Source: Tricholoma matsutake
Lineage: Eukaryota > Basidiomycota > Agaricomycetes > Agaricales > Tricholomataceae
Assembly: GCA_026075535.2 (NCBI GenBank)
Contig: AP026544.2
Span: 2,108,001-2,172,000, forward strand
DNA: 64,000 nucleotides
Direction of reading: 5' to 3'
Position 1 is the stretch's first letter, and every line of letters starts with the position of its first letter. The notes under the pieces were generated by a model. The model did not search any database. It was not told the DNA's origin and saw only the letters and a list, made by a program, of their open reading frames with translations. Made by a program: the position numbers and the translations under genes. Below, in pieces: positions 44,420-56,634 of this stretch.

Positions 44420-46463
44420 TCAGACATGTGACTTATTCCATTTTGGTTTCTTGCAGTCCCTAGCATAGTGCCCTGGCTCGTTGCAATTGAAACAATTCAT
44501 GTCCACTCCTGCAGGTATGGCTGCAAGTTTGTCATTATTGTGGTGTGCCTTGGATGTTTTTTGATCATCATTATTCCTGGGCTTGAAGTTGTTTGCACAG
44601 TTATTTACAAAGATTCTAGGCTTCGATCTGCTGTTGTCCTGGTTCAGGTCTGATCTCTTCACAAAGGTTACACCAACCTTCCTTGCCTTATCCACATGTT
44701 GGCCTTGGGCCTTTGATGTTTCTGTAGTATGAGTAGTACTTGTTGAATGCTGATTGTAATGTTCCATGGTTTTCATAGCCCCTTCCAATGCTTTGCCTTC
44801 AGATATGAAATCCTTGACAGTATTTGCTTCTGGTGTGAGACCATTCTTGAGCATTTTTGTGCACATTTCCTTAGGAAGGCCACATAGGAAGGTGTCCATG
44901 ATGTTGTATGCATCTGGGTATACAGACATGTTCTGGGCATGATTGATGAGAGTATCATAATATCCTTGAATACCAAGCTTGTCCAAGTAACACATCGCAG
45001 TGTATGCTTTGCAAGCATCTTGCATGGTAGTCAGGTGCATGAAGTGATCATACAAGCCAATAATTACATACATCCTCGAAAGTCCAGTGTAGCTAGGATT
45101 GGTTCACATGGATGACATGGTGAGTGTACCATTTCTTTGCTTTGCTGTCCAAGAATTCAGGAACACATAGCATGCATTCCTGGTCCCTATTGTCTCCTCC
45201 ATACTGGATGGCTTGAAGCATTACAGCCACATTGATGAGCCAATTTTCTAAGTCTGAAAACTTAGGTGATCCACTGTAATGTCCTACAAAGCTGGGGTCA
45301 GCTCTACAGACTTTTATTCCTTCAGGTATTCTGAGTTGAACAGTGAGGTGTTCTCAACAGAGCTGTAGCAAGTGATCATGCATCTGAGTGCGATGGTGTT
45401 CAGATGTAGCATGTACACCAGGTGTGTGTAACCTGGGTCAATCTGCAGGTGGCATAGAATAACCCCTATGTAAAGGGTGTCAATTATTTGGTCGATTGGG
45501 GTCATCTCCTCCAGGGTCAAAACCTCCTCCATCATCAGGAGGTTCACCATCATCACCTCCACCACCTCCGCCACCTCTGCCATTGCCATTTGTACCATAG
45601 GTATTACAGTGTTGGGAGGAGTTATGCAGGACAAATGGTGGGTCAGGGGGTTGTCTTTGATTTCTGTTAGTTTGGTCATCTGTCTGTCATCGTCACCATT
45701 AGGATTGCTGGATGGTCAGGTCGGTCTTGCTGTCTATGTGTAGCAGTGGTCTAACATATCAATGTGACAATGTCCATTGAACATTATTCCTTGATCATCA
45801 TACAACAAGTTCCCAGCTATTTCAAGGTCCTTGTTTCTAAGATGTTGGTAAGTGATTCAGTCCTCAATGTTGCTCGCCATAGGAGTTCATGCTCTATGGG
45901 GCACTTGAATCGTTGGTCCAGACATTTTGGATGTTCCCTGTGTGGTGGGTCAAGTAGAATGTTTAAGCTGATGTTGAGGGGTCTCAGCTCGTTGTTCCAT
46001 GTAGTGTTCTAGGTTTGTTATGGATGGAGTTGACATTATTATATCCCTTTTCTTTGAGGTGACCTGTTTCACTATGAGCACCTTGAATATATTGAGGTAT
46101 ATGTTCTTGTATACCATCAAAGATAGGTCTACCTTTTTCTTGGCAAGGGTTAAGACCTCTCTCGTTTGGTTGTGCACTATGTTCCTGGTTTTCATGCATA
46201 GATATTGGTTGATAAATGGGCCTTCATCCCATATTAGACCTTCAGATTGGTTGAGCATTTCCATGGGGTCTTCAACTTCAATTTCACTGTCTGACTCTTT
46301 GTTCCTGTCTATATTGATATGGGCAGTCTCACTGTCTGACCCTTTGTTCCTGTCTGTGTCAATATGGGCAGTCTCAATGGTAGGCCATAAGTGTTCCAGA
46401 ATACGAGGCAAATGGGAATTTGAAGTTAGGGATTGGCATCCAGTCTGAGCTTCCAGAGTTTTG
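44420..46463 (-). pseudogene. Gypsy-1 gag (main part)
   Basis: The stretch 45073-44420 includes the capsid-like region (YLDKLGIQGYYDTLINHAQ, FLCGLPKEMCTKML) and the zinc knuckle CFNCNEPGHYARDC. Upstream parts 45679-45314 and 46477-45950 are low-complexity or acidic. The 5' end of gag continues beyond N2 at 47982. There are frame breaks between segments. Confidence 0.75.
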
Positions 46464-47981
46464 GGTAGTTGAGCCACAGGAGAATTGATAAATTTATAAT
46501 ATAATGTCCATTTAAAGCACTTAGGAATAGTTCACTATTGAAACCCCCCCCGCAAATGCATGGGGGGACAATTGATTATACTATTTAATTATACAATTTA
46601 AAACTAAAAAACCCACCCCCCTGCAGAATGTGGGGGAGGGGGGGGTGGTGTGTCGTATCGCTGCTGTCTCGTTGTTGCCCCTTCCCCTCACCCCTCGTCT
46701 CCCCTCCCTCTCATCTCCATTGTGCTGTCCCCCCATCATCCTGCCGTTTCCCCCCCTCCCCATTGTCGTTCCATGCACTGTCCACCCCACGAGCAGTTGC
46801 TCCTGAGGCTGGAGGTGCATGGTACATTGTCTGTCATCCTTGGGGTTGTCATTGTTGTCGTTGTTGTCCCTGCGCTCTCACACCCCGTATTCACCCTGCA
46901 AGCAGTGGCTCATGGCGGTGGTGGGGGGTGCTGGTTGTTGTTGGCTGTTGTGATGTGGCAGCATTGGCATGGTCTCGTGTCCATTCCTTGTTACGAGAAC
47001 CTGGAAAACAAAAGATATACATTAGTTAGTTTATTAAAAGAAACAAAAAAAAAAAATTACTGTCCCAAACGACACAATTGCATCGTTTGGGTGGTGTGCT
47101 GTCGTGACATGGTGGCATTGGCGTGGTCTCGCATCCGTTCCTTGTTATGAGAACCTGGAAAAAAAAAGATATACATTAGTTTATTAAAAGAAACAAAAAA
47201 AAAAAAAATTACTGTGGACCCAAATGATGTGATTGCATCATTTGGGCATGGCGGCATGGGTGTGGTCTTGCGTCCCATCCCTTACGTTGTTTCCAGTAGA
47301 TGAGAACCTGAAAAAAAGAAATACAATTAGTCAAATTACAAAAACAAGAAATAAAACAAAAAAACTTACTAGTGGCCCAAACGACGATTCATGTCATTTG
47401 GGCCGTGTTGTGTGTCATGTGGCTTGTTTGTGGAGGCAGTGGCCATTGTGGGAGTGTTGGGTGATGTGGTTGGGATTGTGGGAAGAGGGGGGAAGGGGGG
47501 GAGGCCATGGTTGCTGTTAATGGTGGTGGTTGGGAGTGATGAGCTGGCAAGGGGTGGTGACATGGCTATGTGCTTTGTCATCACACCCATGGGAACGGTA
47601 TGTAGTGCAGTAAGAGCACTTACCTACAATGGATGCTTAGTCTAGTGGTATTATTGTCACTGTATTCTTATGTAATCAACTCAGAGGTCCCAGGTTCAAT
47701 TCTGCTGTGCATGTTTACTTTTTCTACTATTAATTACTAAGCACGGCTGCTATTATTCCTATCAGAATCCTATGTTGTCCGATGTCTCTGCACAACCTCA
47801 GAATATTCCTATGTATTCCTATGGTCGAAAATTCCTAGGAAATTCTGATGTTCCGATCAGATTCTGATCGGACTGCATCGGACCAGACTCAGACTGAACC
47901 TGCCATTTCATGTCAATTTGGCTGGTAAAAATGACAATGGTCGGATTCTGATAGGAATATGTGGGGGAGTGTAAAGACCTC
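46464..47981. mobile_element. Element N2 (type-b end truncated)
   Basis: The right end GGGGGAGTGTAAAGACCTC stops at 47981. The left side begins abruptly at about 46464 inside the type-b tRNA-like module (gttgagccacaggag), so the left TIR is missing. The interior matches N1 in inverse orientation, including three intron-like modules at 47001-47060, 47155-47212 and 47308-47369 (minus strand). It lies inside gypsy-1 gag. Confidence 0.8.
47625..47710 (+). promoter_or_regulatory. tRNA-like Pol III module, N2 type-a end
   Basis: The A box TAGTCTAGTGG (47638-47648) and the B box GGTTCAATTC (47693-47702) read outward to the TIR at 47981. The sequence between them contains the intact KDZ-2 target site. 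No full cloverleaf can be drawn. Confidence 0.7.
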
Positions 47982-48302
47982 GAATGCTGGGGCCAGTGGG
48001 AAGGGTGGTGGCATATCCCCTCGATGTTCTGAGATGAAGGGGTTCAGTGTGCTGGGCCCACACCTGTCGCCTACTTGATGACCGGATCCCTGTGGCTTAG
48101 GTACTTGTGTAGCAAGTCTGGTTGGCACTGGTATTGGTGACAATGGAGCTTGCATCATCGTTCTCAGTCCAGTTTTGTGTGCCTTTGCCTTTAGAGAGTC
48201 CACTCTGGGACTCTTGTCTACTCTTGACCCTCCTACTTCTGCTTGGGTTGGGGCTTGTTGTGTAGTGGTTGTGGTCATCATCTGTCTTGTTGTCAAAGGC
48301 AT
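47982..48302 (-). pseudogene. Gypsy-1 gag 5' part
   Basis: The ATG is at 48302 (MPLTTRQMMTTTTTQQAPTQ). The frame is open and Pro/Thr-rich until it runs into N2 at 47981. Its continuation lies at 46463. The stretch 48303-48369 holds no LTR. Confidence 0.6.
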
Positions 48303-50167
48303 TGCATCACTATGTTTGTTTGCTGGTTGAGTATATCTAATACAACTATCAACAAATAACTAAGATAGGCCCAGGGGCCAAGTCATATGTAAGAGGTATC
48401 CATTACATTGTGGTGTGTTACTGGCTGCCCTTTGTTACCAATGCTCGGTCACCATGGACAGGCCCTCAAACCACACCAGATGATGATAATGCTGCAGAGC
48501 ATGGAACAATACTGAAACAAGGTAGACAAATTATTGGCATATCTCCAGTTGACAACTACATTTATTGCCCTGTGGAATTAGAGTCAATTTGTTTATATGA
48601 CTCAAAATGGTAAAAAAACCAAAGCAAAAAGCTCAATGGCTGCTAATGACAAGGAGGCTCAATCAGAAACAGATGATGAAAGTGACTATGTTGGACTTGA
48701 CCAGCCTGCTTCCAGTGATCCATCAAAATCAAGACTTCTTGATTTTGTTACTGGACACCCCTTGGCAGATTCACATTGTATATAGTGGCTTCCCAACCAT
48801 GCAGCATATGTGCCAAACATTATAGGATGAACTTTGCCACAAAGTGACCAGGGAGATTGTCAATATTATTGCAGCATTATGTTGACTTTGTTCAAGCCAT
48901 GGCATACAGGGCATGACTTGAAAGGCCAGACAGAATTATGGGATGAAGCATTTACCAAGTATGATTTTGGAACACACTGGTCAAAGCTTATGTGCAATAT
49001 GAATATTCATTATGCTTCGATGCACTGGATGATCTTTATGCTCAGATAAAGAAAGGTTCAACATCACTTCCAGCATGACTCTCAGATGACATTACACTGG
49101 AAAACCTAGATCAAGCAAAAATGGATGACTACATGGATGGTGACTCCTCCAATCCTTTGGTTGATGACATTGAAATATCTCTTAATGTAGGAAAGAAAAC
49201 AAAATCACAGAAGGCATTGATGAATGCCATGAAACACATTTTAATGTGGACAGGGTGGACAGATTGTAATGCAGAGCTCTTGCCAGATGATATTGACTTG
49301 CAGCCTTCAATGGCTACTAATGTACAATCTGCTGCACAGTGGCAAGCAGCAGTAATTAGCAAGCATGCCCAAGTGTTAGAACAAAAGGCTCAACATTTAC
49401 ACTCTGCAAAATAGGCTAATTGTGCTGTCTAAACCCAGTCATTTGTGCCAAATGAAGTAAAAGTAGTAACCAAGTCCCATCTAACCCACACATTTGAATC
49501 AGAACCATGGGGAGCTACAATTGCTAATGTTCTAAATGATTATCAACTTAATGAGGAGCAAGAAGAGCATACCACATTGTGGCCAACCATTCCTGCAGTG
49601 AAAATCCAGATCAACTGAAGATGCATATGGCTGGAATGGCTGGGACTGGAAAAAGTCATGTGCTAGAAACCCTTATAGAGCTATTTGAGTGCAAAAGTGA
49701 ATCACATAGGCTTGTTGCCAACAGGTAGTGCAGCTGCACTTTTAGGGGGCTCAACATACCACTATATGTTTGGTGTTAATTCACATGGAGAGCAAAGTTC
49801 CACAACACAATTAGCCCAGGTGAAAACAAGACTCCAACAGGTTGATTATGGTTTTATGGATGAAGTTTCCATGCTATGCTGCAAAGATATGTACCTTATT
49901 AGCACTTGGCTGGCCCAAATCAACAACATTCCTTACAGTCCTTTTGGAAATCTCAACATGATTTTTGCAGGGGATTTTGCCCAACTTCCTCCAGCCATTG
50001 GAGGAGAATATGCATCTTTTTACAGTCACACCATAGGCATCAATTCCAAATCCCTTCATCATTAGGAAGCTGCAATGGGAAAAGCTTTGTGGCACCAAGT
50101 AACAACTGTAGTTATTTTATGGAGAAATATGAGGCAACAAAATGAATCATCTGAGGACAAAAAATTC

Positions 50168-51687
50168 CAAGACTTTGCACTCCCCCTCATATTCCTATCA
50201 GAGTCCTAGGAGTCCGAGTTTTCTGATAGGAGGCCAATCAGAGTCCTACTAGTCTGATACTAGTCCTAGGAGTCCAATAGGAATGTATCTTGATGACCAT
50301 GTACTTTTATTTCCAAGAAATTCCTAGGAAATTCCAAGTAAAGTCCTACGCAATTCCAACAGGTAGTTGAAATACCACACCATTTTGGAAGACTCAACTT
50401 GATGAAAGTGCTTACAAAATAAATGGGCAGAGCAGGGATTGAACCCCAGACCTTGGGATATAAGCAACATGACCACCAAACAAGTGCTCAACCAGTTGAG
50501 CCACAGGAGCATTAATAAACAAGTAATATAAAGTCCAGTTAAAGCACTTAGGATTAGTTCACTTATTGAGCCCTCGCATCTTTGTGAGGGAGTAGATAAC
50601 TAGTATAGATTTTTTTTAAAAACCCCATGCAAATGTGGGGGGGAGGGGGTGGTGGTGCATCGCATCAGCTGTCTCGTCAGCCCTGTCCCATCATTTCCCC
50701 TCCCTCTCGTCTCTCCTGTGTCTCGCCTCCCTCACCTTGCCTCTCCCATGGCTTTCCTCCCCTCCCTTGTCTCCCCTCCCTTGTCATTCCACCCACTGTC
50801 CTCCCCATGAGCAGTTGCTTGCAAGGTGGTGCATCGTATGTTGGTGGTGGTGTTTGTCCATTATCCCCTCCCTCCCTCCCCCTCCCCTTAAACACCCTAT
50901 GAGCAGATGCTCATAGGCATGCATGGGGCAGGTGTTGCCATCGTCTCCACTTCTGGTCATCATCTCCCTTTCCCCTTGTTGTTTTGTCACCCTTGTTGTT
51001 CATCCCCCTCATCGTCTGCACCCACAAACCACCCTACGAGCAGCAGCTCATCTGCATGGGGTGGGTGTGTTGTCAGTGCATCAGTGATGTGGCATGAGGG
51101 AGGTCATTTCTGGTCTTGGGGGCTCATCTAGAGATGGGGGTGAAGTGGGAGTGGTGTGAGTTGCTGGGTTGAGGTGGTTGAGGTGGGGGGATGGAGGTGG
51201 CATTCTTGTTGTTGTTGGTGGTGGTGGTGGGAGTGATGAGCTGGCAGGTGTAATGACACAGCAATGTACTTTGTCATCACACCCACGGGAATGGTATGTA
51301 GTGTAGTATGAGCACTTACCTGTAATGACTGTTTAGCCTAATGGTATTGTTATCAGTTTAGGCCTACATAATCTTCTGTAATGTCAAGTGTTCAATTCTG
51401 GTGTGGCATTGACTTTTCATACTATATTACTAAGCAAGGCTGCTTTCATTCCTATTGGAATCCTATGTTGTCTGATGTCTTAGCATAACTTCAGAATAGT
51501 CCTATGTGATTCCTATGACCAGACATTCTGAGGAAATTCCTAGGAAATTCCAATAGTCTGATCGGAATCACATCAGACTGGACTAGGACTAATTCTAAAC
51601 CTGCTATTTCATGTCAATTTGGCTGGTGAAAATGACATTGGAATCATCGGATTCCTATAGGAATACAGGGGGGAGTGTAAAGACCTC
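50168..51687. mobile_element. Element N3 (complete, inserted in a helicase gene)
   Basis: The ends are CAAGACTTTGCACTCCCCC (50168) and GGGGGAGTGTAAAGACCTC (ends 51687). The flanking duplications are AAAAATTC (50160-50167) and AAAATTTC (51688-51695). The length is 1,520 bp. It shares both end types with N1/N2, but its interior is different: it has C-rich repeats and no intron-like modules. It has no coding capacity. Confidence 0.85.
50430..50512 (-). promoter_or_regulatory. tRNA-like Pol III module, N3 type-b end
   Basis: The minus-strand A box TGGCTCAACTGG (50503-50492) and B box GGTTCAATCC (50445-50436) point outward to the left TIR. The opposite end has a weaker A box (TAGCCTAATGG, 51334-51344) and a decayed B box near 51390. 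Confidence 0.7.
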
Positions 51688-53064
51688 AAAATTTCCGTAC
51701 TGCATTAGAGAATATGCACTACAAAGCTTGCACTCCTGAAGACATCGCTTTTTTAAACACTCAGGTGTCTAGTGAAGTCCAAAACCATCCTAACATAAAG
51801 GAGAAACAGTTTAGGAATATGTCTATAATTACAGCTTTAAATGTCCACAAGGATGAGATCAACCAACAAGGAACATTGTGGTTTGCAGAAACAAACCAGC
51901 AGTTACACCATTTCTTCTCTTGAGACTCAATCCCTTCACATGAAACACTAAGAGCAGAAAGAAAATGACTGCAAAAAAGGAGCAAGCATGCTTGAAAACA
52001 AGCCTCAATTCCACAGGAGGCCCAGAAAGTTCTGTGGGACAAATCACCATGTGCAAACAACAAGCTTATTCCTGGAAAACTTTCTTTGTGTGTTGGTATG
52101 CCTGTTATGATTTGTGTCAACTCTGCGACAGAACTCTGTATGACAAAAGGACAAGAGGCAGTTGTGCACTCATGGCAAGCCAGTAAAACCCAAGATGATG
52201 TGGATGTCCTAGACACCCTTTTTGTTTGGCTAATTAATCCTCCATCCCAGGTCCAGCTGGATGGCCTGCCTTAAAATGTGGTGCCTCTAACTCAAACTAG
52301 TGTAACCACATCTTGTCTTTTGCCTGATGATACCTCCTTGACAATCTCATGCAATCAAGTTGAGGTCTTGCCAAATTGGGCTATGACTGACTATGCATCT
52401 CAAGGCAAAACCAGACCAGAAAATGTGGTAGACCTGAGCTACAGCTGGTCCCATTGAGCATACTACACTGCTTTATCAAGGAGTTCAACAGCTGCAGGCA
52501 CTCTAATTCTTACAGGCTTTCACCCAAGTAAAATAACTGGAGGTGCTTCAGGTGCATTGAGGCAAGAGTTCTGTGAACTTGAAATATTAGACAGCATTAC
52601 AAAGTCACACTGTGAAGGCATTTTGCCTGCACATTTTGGTATGGCTGACAGGAGAAATAGTCTAATTTCTTTATTCAGAAAAGCAAAAGGCAAAAACTAC
52701 ATGCCTCCAACACTTCACGATGCTCTTCAGTGGAGAACTGGTGACCCTTTTCTGGACTGGCCCCACAGCAATATGGAGTGGGGGTTAGTTGGAAAGGACC
52801 AAAAACAGACTGCACCTAACAATGCAACAACTGGTGTCCAAACAGCACCAAAAAAGGTGGTTCTTTCTACTGAGTCAAGAAAACAGCCTCTTACTCCTAC
52901 TCCTTCTATTGAACAGCCACCTGAAAAAGCATGGCACTGTAACCTCATGTGGTATGCACACAAGAAATCACTAGATGCAAGACTGAGGCAGCCAAGGGAT
53001 AATGAGCCTAATGTATGGAATTACAATAAGCATGAGGGAATATGTAGTACTACAAGTCCGATGT

Positions 53065-53259
53065 AGTGGTTGCTGGTCAAGAGAGCTCCCCCCCCCCACC
53101 TATCCTTTGTCATGTGTGTGGTAAACAAGTGTCAATACCAGCCATTGTTTCACCCTCCCCCCCCCATAAAAAATTCAAACCAAGGTCCTTTGGTAAAGCA
53201 GAAATATAGGTAAAAAAAACCAGAAACACCGGTGCATTAAAAACCCCAGCGGGGAAAGG
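53065..53259. other. Short non-coding spacer
   Basis: There is no gene. It contains two C-runs and a small CCCCagcGGGG hairpin near 53243-53253. Confidence 0.5.
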
Positions 53260-53267
53260 CTACCAGT

Positions 53268-53735
53268 TTGTGAACAAAATTGAAAGGCTATGTACTAGCA
53301 ACCAAATCCCATTTTGCCAACAAGATGTCAAGTGCCTCACAATCCACCAATTTGTGTCCAGGTAACCAACGGTCTTCTTTGGGGCCATATCCACCCCATC
53401 GCATGAGGTATTGCACACCTCTACCCCATCTATGTTCATCCAAGATTCAGTCGATTAGAAATTCTTCCTCATTGTCAACAAAAATAGGGGCCGGTTTGTC
53501 CAACTGCCAGTCAGGGAACAGGTTTCTGTCGTTTTCTATAAATGGTCAAACTTGCGAGGTATGGAACGTTGGGAACATGTTGGGGTGATTGGGGAGGTTG
53601 AGAGTGACAGTCAAGATTTCAGATGCCATCTCGGTGACTTTGTAAGGACCATTGAAGCAAGGCATGAACTTGGCCACACATTTTTTGCCCTTTGACTTGT
53701 AGTCATGACTGTTAGGAAACAGCCCCATTACCTAA
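53268..53735 (-). pseudogene. Chromovirus 3' fragment: integrase tail plus chromodomain
   Basis: The stretch 53728-53546 reads KCVAKFMPCFNGPYKVTE (integrase GPY region). It continues with FLID, a TGA (53449-53447, Arg expected), ILDEHRWGRGVQYLMRWGGY and DRWLPGHKLVDCEAL, a clear chromodomain. It is unrelated at the sequence level to the gypsy-1 tail. No other part of this element is present. Confidence 0.8.
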
Positions 53736-54599
53736 TAAAATTTCATTTTCATTTTATTATGTCAAATTACACTACATGACACTGAATAATGCTACACTTT
53801 GATAGCATGAGAATTTTATTTTGCATGCATCATTATGTATGCACCTGTATGTGCATGTCAGTGACAACAATGTACAATATATGTAACATAGTATATAAAC
53901 CCTAAATACACACCTAGGGGACCCCAGTTGTGTTCTCTTAGGTATTCCACCTATGCTTGTGGTGTGAAAAGCCTTTCTCAACAAACTCATCTATAAATAA
54001 CCCCTTGCATCAAAACCATCAATTCCCCCATCATGTGCACAGAGCCCACCCCCTTCTTGTAGAGAAAACCTGCATGGTCTTAGCTAGCAGATAGTGGGTG
54101 TCGCCCTAACAGAAGAACACAACTTCCCATATCAGTGCACCTTCTCTTACTTGCGCATACATCATTGTTTCACTGTGCCACATCTGATTACTCATCCTTT
54201 CAGCATGAGCTGGAAGTACCTGTACATATGTAAACCACCTTTTCTTTCATAAGCCAATGCCAGGCCTTGCCTTACATTGCAACCACAAGTGATCGAGAGG
54301 CAGCGCTCATCATTAGGACAGCTGCAACCAGACAACTGATTGGATCTGGTTTAGTTATGATTTACATTACTCTATTCAGACGACTATTTTAGTTACAGGC
54401 TGAATTCAGTGATATCTCCCAGATCAGGCACTGTTGGAAGGGGTATTGATCCGAAGTGCCAAATTAGGCACCCAATGAACAATCCACGAACCATTGACAA
54501 ACTTTGATGAACCTTATCACGTGACCTGTAAACATTTGGAGGTTTCGAAGAACAAGTCTTGAATTGTTGAAGAAGTGACTCATCACAGATTTTACAGTT
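53736..54599 (+). other. Probable LTR/leader of gypsy-3 (uncertain)
   Basis: This non-coding stretch has promoter-like features: TATATAAACCC at about 53890 and TGTTAGGAAAC at 53709 as a possible LTR start. It lies directly upstream of the plus-strand gag ATG (54600). No 3' partner LTR is in the window, so the boundaries cannot be proven. Confidence 0.35.
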
Positions 54600-54750
54600 A
54601 TGTCTGAACCCTCAACTTCTAATCCCAGTCCTAATCCTGTTCCCATGCCAGTGCTAGAAGCGAAGATTGATGTGCTTACAGCACAAATGTCCCAATTAGT
54701 GTCAGTGTTGACCACATCACAGCCCAGACAAACAGAAGTACAGCCAGAGA
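54600..54750 (+). pseudogene. Gypsy-3 gag, first part (split by gypsy-2)
   Basis: It starts MSEPSTSNPSPNPVPMPVLE with a short coiled-coil-like stretch (LTAQMSQLVSVL) and reads to VQPE. Coding resumes in frame 6 kb away at 60717 with EMTGNRDDEMEEMM. The break coincides with the outer edge of the gypsy-2 LTR, consistent with insertion into gag and a 4-5-bp duplication (GAGA/GAGAT). Confidence 0.75.
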
Positions 54751-55162
54751 CCTCAGCCTCTAGCAAAGGGAAATCCGAAGTTAAAATTATGCTACATAAT
54801 ACAGGGATTGGGGGCACACCTAGCAAAGGGAAATCCAAAGAGAAAACTCTAAAGATCCCTTTGCCAGTGCCCAGTATATGTGAAAACTGCAAAAATCAAA
54901 TAATAACTAAAAATAGAAAAGGCAGAGATAGGCTGATCAAGGCCGCCGCATGACATAATACCAAGGGGTAGATGTCGGTAGGGTACTCCATCTCTAAATA
55001 TAAAACTGTCAACATGCACAAATGCAGTAGAAGGGGAAATTAGTAATAAAATAAGGGGAAAATCATAGAAAATGAAGAATAGAAGGAAACGAGGCGAGAA
55101 AAAATATAGGACGAATGTAAAAAATAGGAGAAACACATGGGGCACCCTCTAGTCCTCTTACA
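54751..55162 (-). repeat. Gypsy-2 3' LTR
   Basis: It aligns with 60364-60716. It contains an extra 60-bp block (54781-54840) that ends in a second copy of tagcaaagggaaatcc, suggesting a duplication-associated insertion. The terminal ~11 bp (TGTAAGGGCAA) are missing at the outer edge. Confidence 0.75.
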
Positions 55163-55173
55163 TCACCCCCCCT

Positions 55174-55422
55174 CTAAGATGCATCGCCCCGATGCATTCG
55201 AAATCGCATACGACCAAAGTCACTGACTTGAATGCGACGTGGTGCAGCAGTGTGCTGTTGGTGGATCTCCTTGACTAACCGAGGGGCATTCACATTGGAC
55301 TCCTTGACCCATGAGTTCTCATCATATCCATAACCCTTCCAGTGTACCAAATACTGGAGCTTCCCTCGACGCAACTGGCTGTCCAAGATTGACTCGACCT
55401 CATACTGGGGTTCTCCCTCCAC
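55174..55422 (-). pseudogene. Gypsy-2 chromodomain
   Basis: YEVESILDSQLRRGKLQYLV followed by HWKGYGYDENSWVKESN is a canonical chromodomain with its aromatic positions. It lies at the pol C-terminus and targets integration to chromatin in this clade. The frame is open but separated from integrase by a TGA at 55446-55444 (Arg expected). Confidence 0.85.
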
Positions 55423-55443
55423 GACTGTAGGTGGTGGTGGTGG

Positions 55444-56600
55444 TCATGAACGGCGCCCTGGGAAAGGATCTGAAGGAGCTGGAAGGAGCTTCACAACGTG
55501 GAAGACTGGGTGAAGTCTATACATGGAGGCTGGGAGGCATAAATGATAGGCATGCATTCCAATGCACTTGACAATGGGGAAAGGTCCCAGGAAGCGATGG
55601 GAAGGTTTTTTGGATGGACGGGTAGTGGAGATGTCACTGGAGTCAAGATAAACTCGATCACCAACCTTGTACTGTGGCATTGGGGAGTGGCGTTGATTGT
55701 AGAAGTGTGGCATGTCCTCTTTTGCCTTTGCCAAGGCCGCCTTCGCTTCCTCCAAACTGTCCCTCATGCATTCCATGAACTCATTCACTGTCTCAATATG
55801 TGAGGGGGCCTGATGAGGTTTGAATCCCATGCATGGGTGCCATCCAGTGTCCAAGAAGAAGGGGGTTTGTTGAGTGGAAGCATGGATGTGGTTGTTGTAT
55901 CCAAACTTGGCCAAGGGAAGGAGGTTGTCCCAATCATCCTGGTGTTCATTGACAAAGACATGGATATACTGCTCCAATTCCTGGTTGACTTGTTTGGTCT
56001 GACCATCGGTTTGTGGGTGGTAAGCAGTCGAAGCGAGGAGTTTGATCCCCAGGAGTCAGTATAGCTCATGAGTGAACTCTGCCATGAACTGAGGCCCACG
56101 GTCAGAAAGGAAAGCACCTGGTAGTCCATGTAATTTCCACACATTGTGGAGGTAGAGGTGGGCAGCACCCAGTGCACTGACAGTGGTGTGAGTGGGAATG
56201 AAGTGAGCATGCTTTCCAGCAGAGTCAACTGTACACATCACCGCATCAAACCCATTCAACTCTGGCAACTCCACCACAAAGTCGACACTGACGACATCCC
56301 AACGACTTTCTGGGACAGGGAGAGGGTGTAGCTCACCAATGGGTTTGCGACGAGGAGTCTTGGTGCATAAGCAAAGGTCACAAGTACGGCAATACTGACC
56401 AATGAGCCGTGACATCTGTGGCCACCAATAATTCCGTGAGGTGAGCTCCGAGGTCTTCCAGTGCCCAGGATGACCAGCAATCCATGAGTCGTGGTGTTGG
56501 GATATGATACATTGACGAAGGTCTGGATTGTTGGGTACGTAGATGCGATCCCAGAAATACAACAAGTCCTCCTTCTCCGCCCACTCTGCTGCACATAAGG
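55444..56600 (-). pseudogene. Gypsy-2 integrase
   Basis: It has the zinc-binding region (HHDSWIAGHPGHWKT...CRTCDLCLCTKTP), catalytic Asp in VDFVVELPELNGFD, second Asp in GAFLSDRGPQF, and catalytic-Glu region in YHPQTDGQTKQVNQELEQYI. The C-terminal region is VGDRVYLDSSD...LGPFPIVKCIG. One TGA (56058-56056) replaces Arg before LLGIKLLAST. Otherwise it is intact for about 380 residues. Confidence 0.9.
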
Positions 56601-56634
56601 AGAGGGTAGATCCCTTCCTCAGTTCCTTAACAGC

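Larger units (their letters stand above)
34180..48302 (-). mobile_element. Gypsy-1: Ty3/gypsy chromovirus (multiply interrupted)
   Basis: From 5' (right) to 3' (left) the minus strand shows gag, protease, linker, reverse transcriptase, RNase H, integrase and a chromodomain-like C-terminus. It is split by N2 (46464-47981) and by a 5.3-kb insertion (37802-43098). No convincing LTR is seen at either side. KDZ-1 ends at 34179 just past the chromodomain, and a helicase relic starts within 70 bp of the gag ATG, so both LTRs look lost. Many stops are present. Confidence 0.8.
48370..53064 (+). pseudogene. PIF1-like DNA helicase relic (Helitron-type)
   Basis: The relic starts near YVRGIHYIVVCYWLPF. 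Walker A GMAGTGKSH is at about 49634-49660. A frameshift just before TGSAAALLGGS follows. GLNMIFAGDF-like sequence (NLNMIFAGDFAQLPPAIGG) lies near 49950, and KACTPEDIAFLNT near 51726. GMPVMICVNSATELCMTKG is near 52092 and YTALSRSSTAAGTL near 52470. A C-terminal segment runs to 53064. It is interrupted by N3; removing N3 and one duplication copy restores the local frame. Several stops and frameshifts remain. This helicase type occurs in basidiomycete Helitrons, but no HUH motif is seen upstream. Confidence 0.8.

Noticed and set aside
47625..47710. Genuine tRNA gene
   Set aside because: A and B boxes are good, but the acceptor and anticodon stems do not pair and related copies differ in the stems. 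Treated as a tRNA-derived promoter module.
54600..54953. A single 118-residue gene running into the LTR
   Set aside because: Only the first 50 codons match gypsy-3 gag context. The rest is gypsy-2 LTR sequence read antisense.
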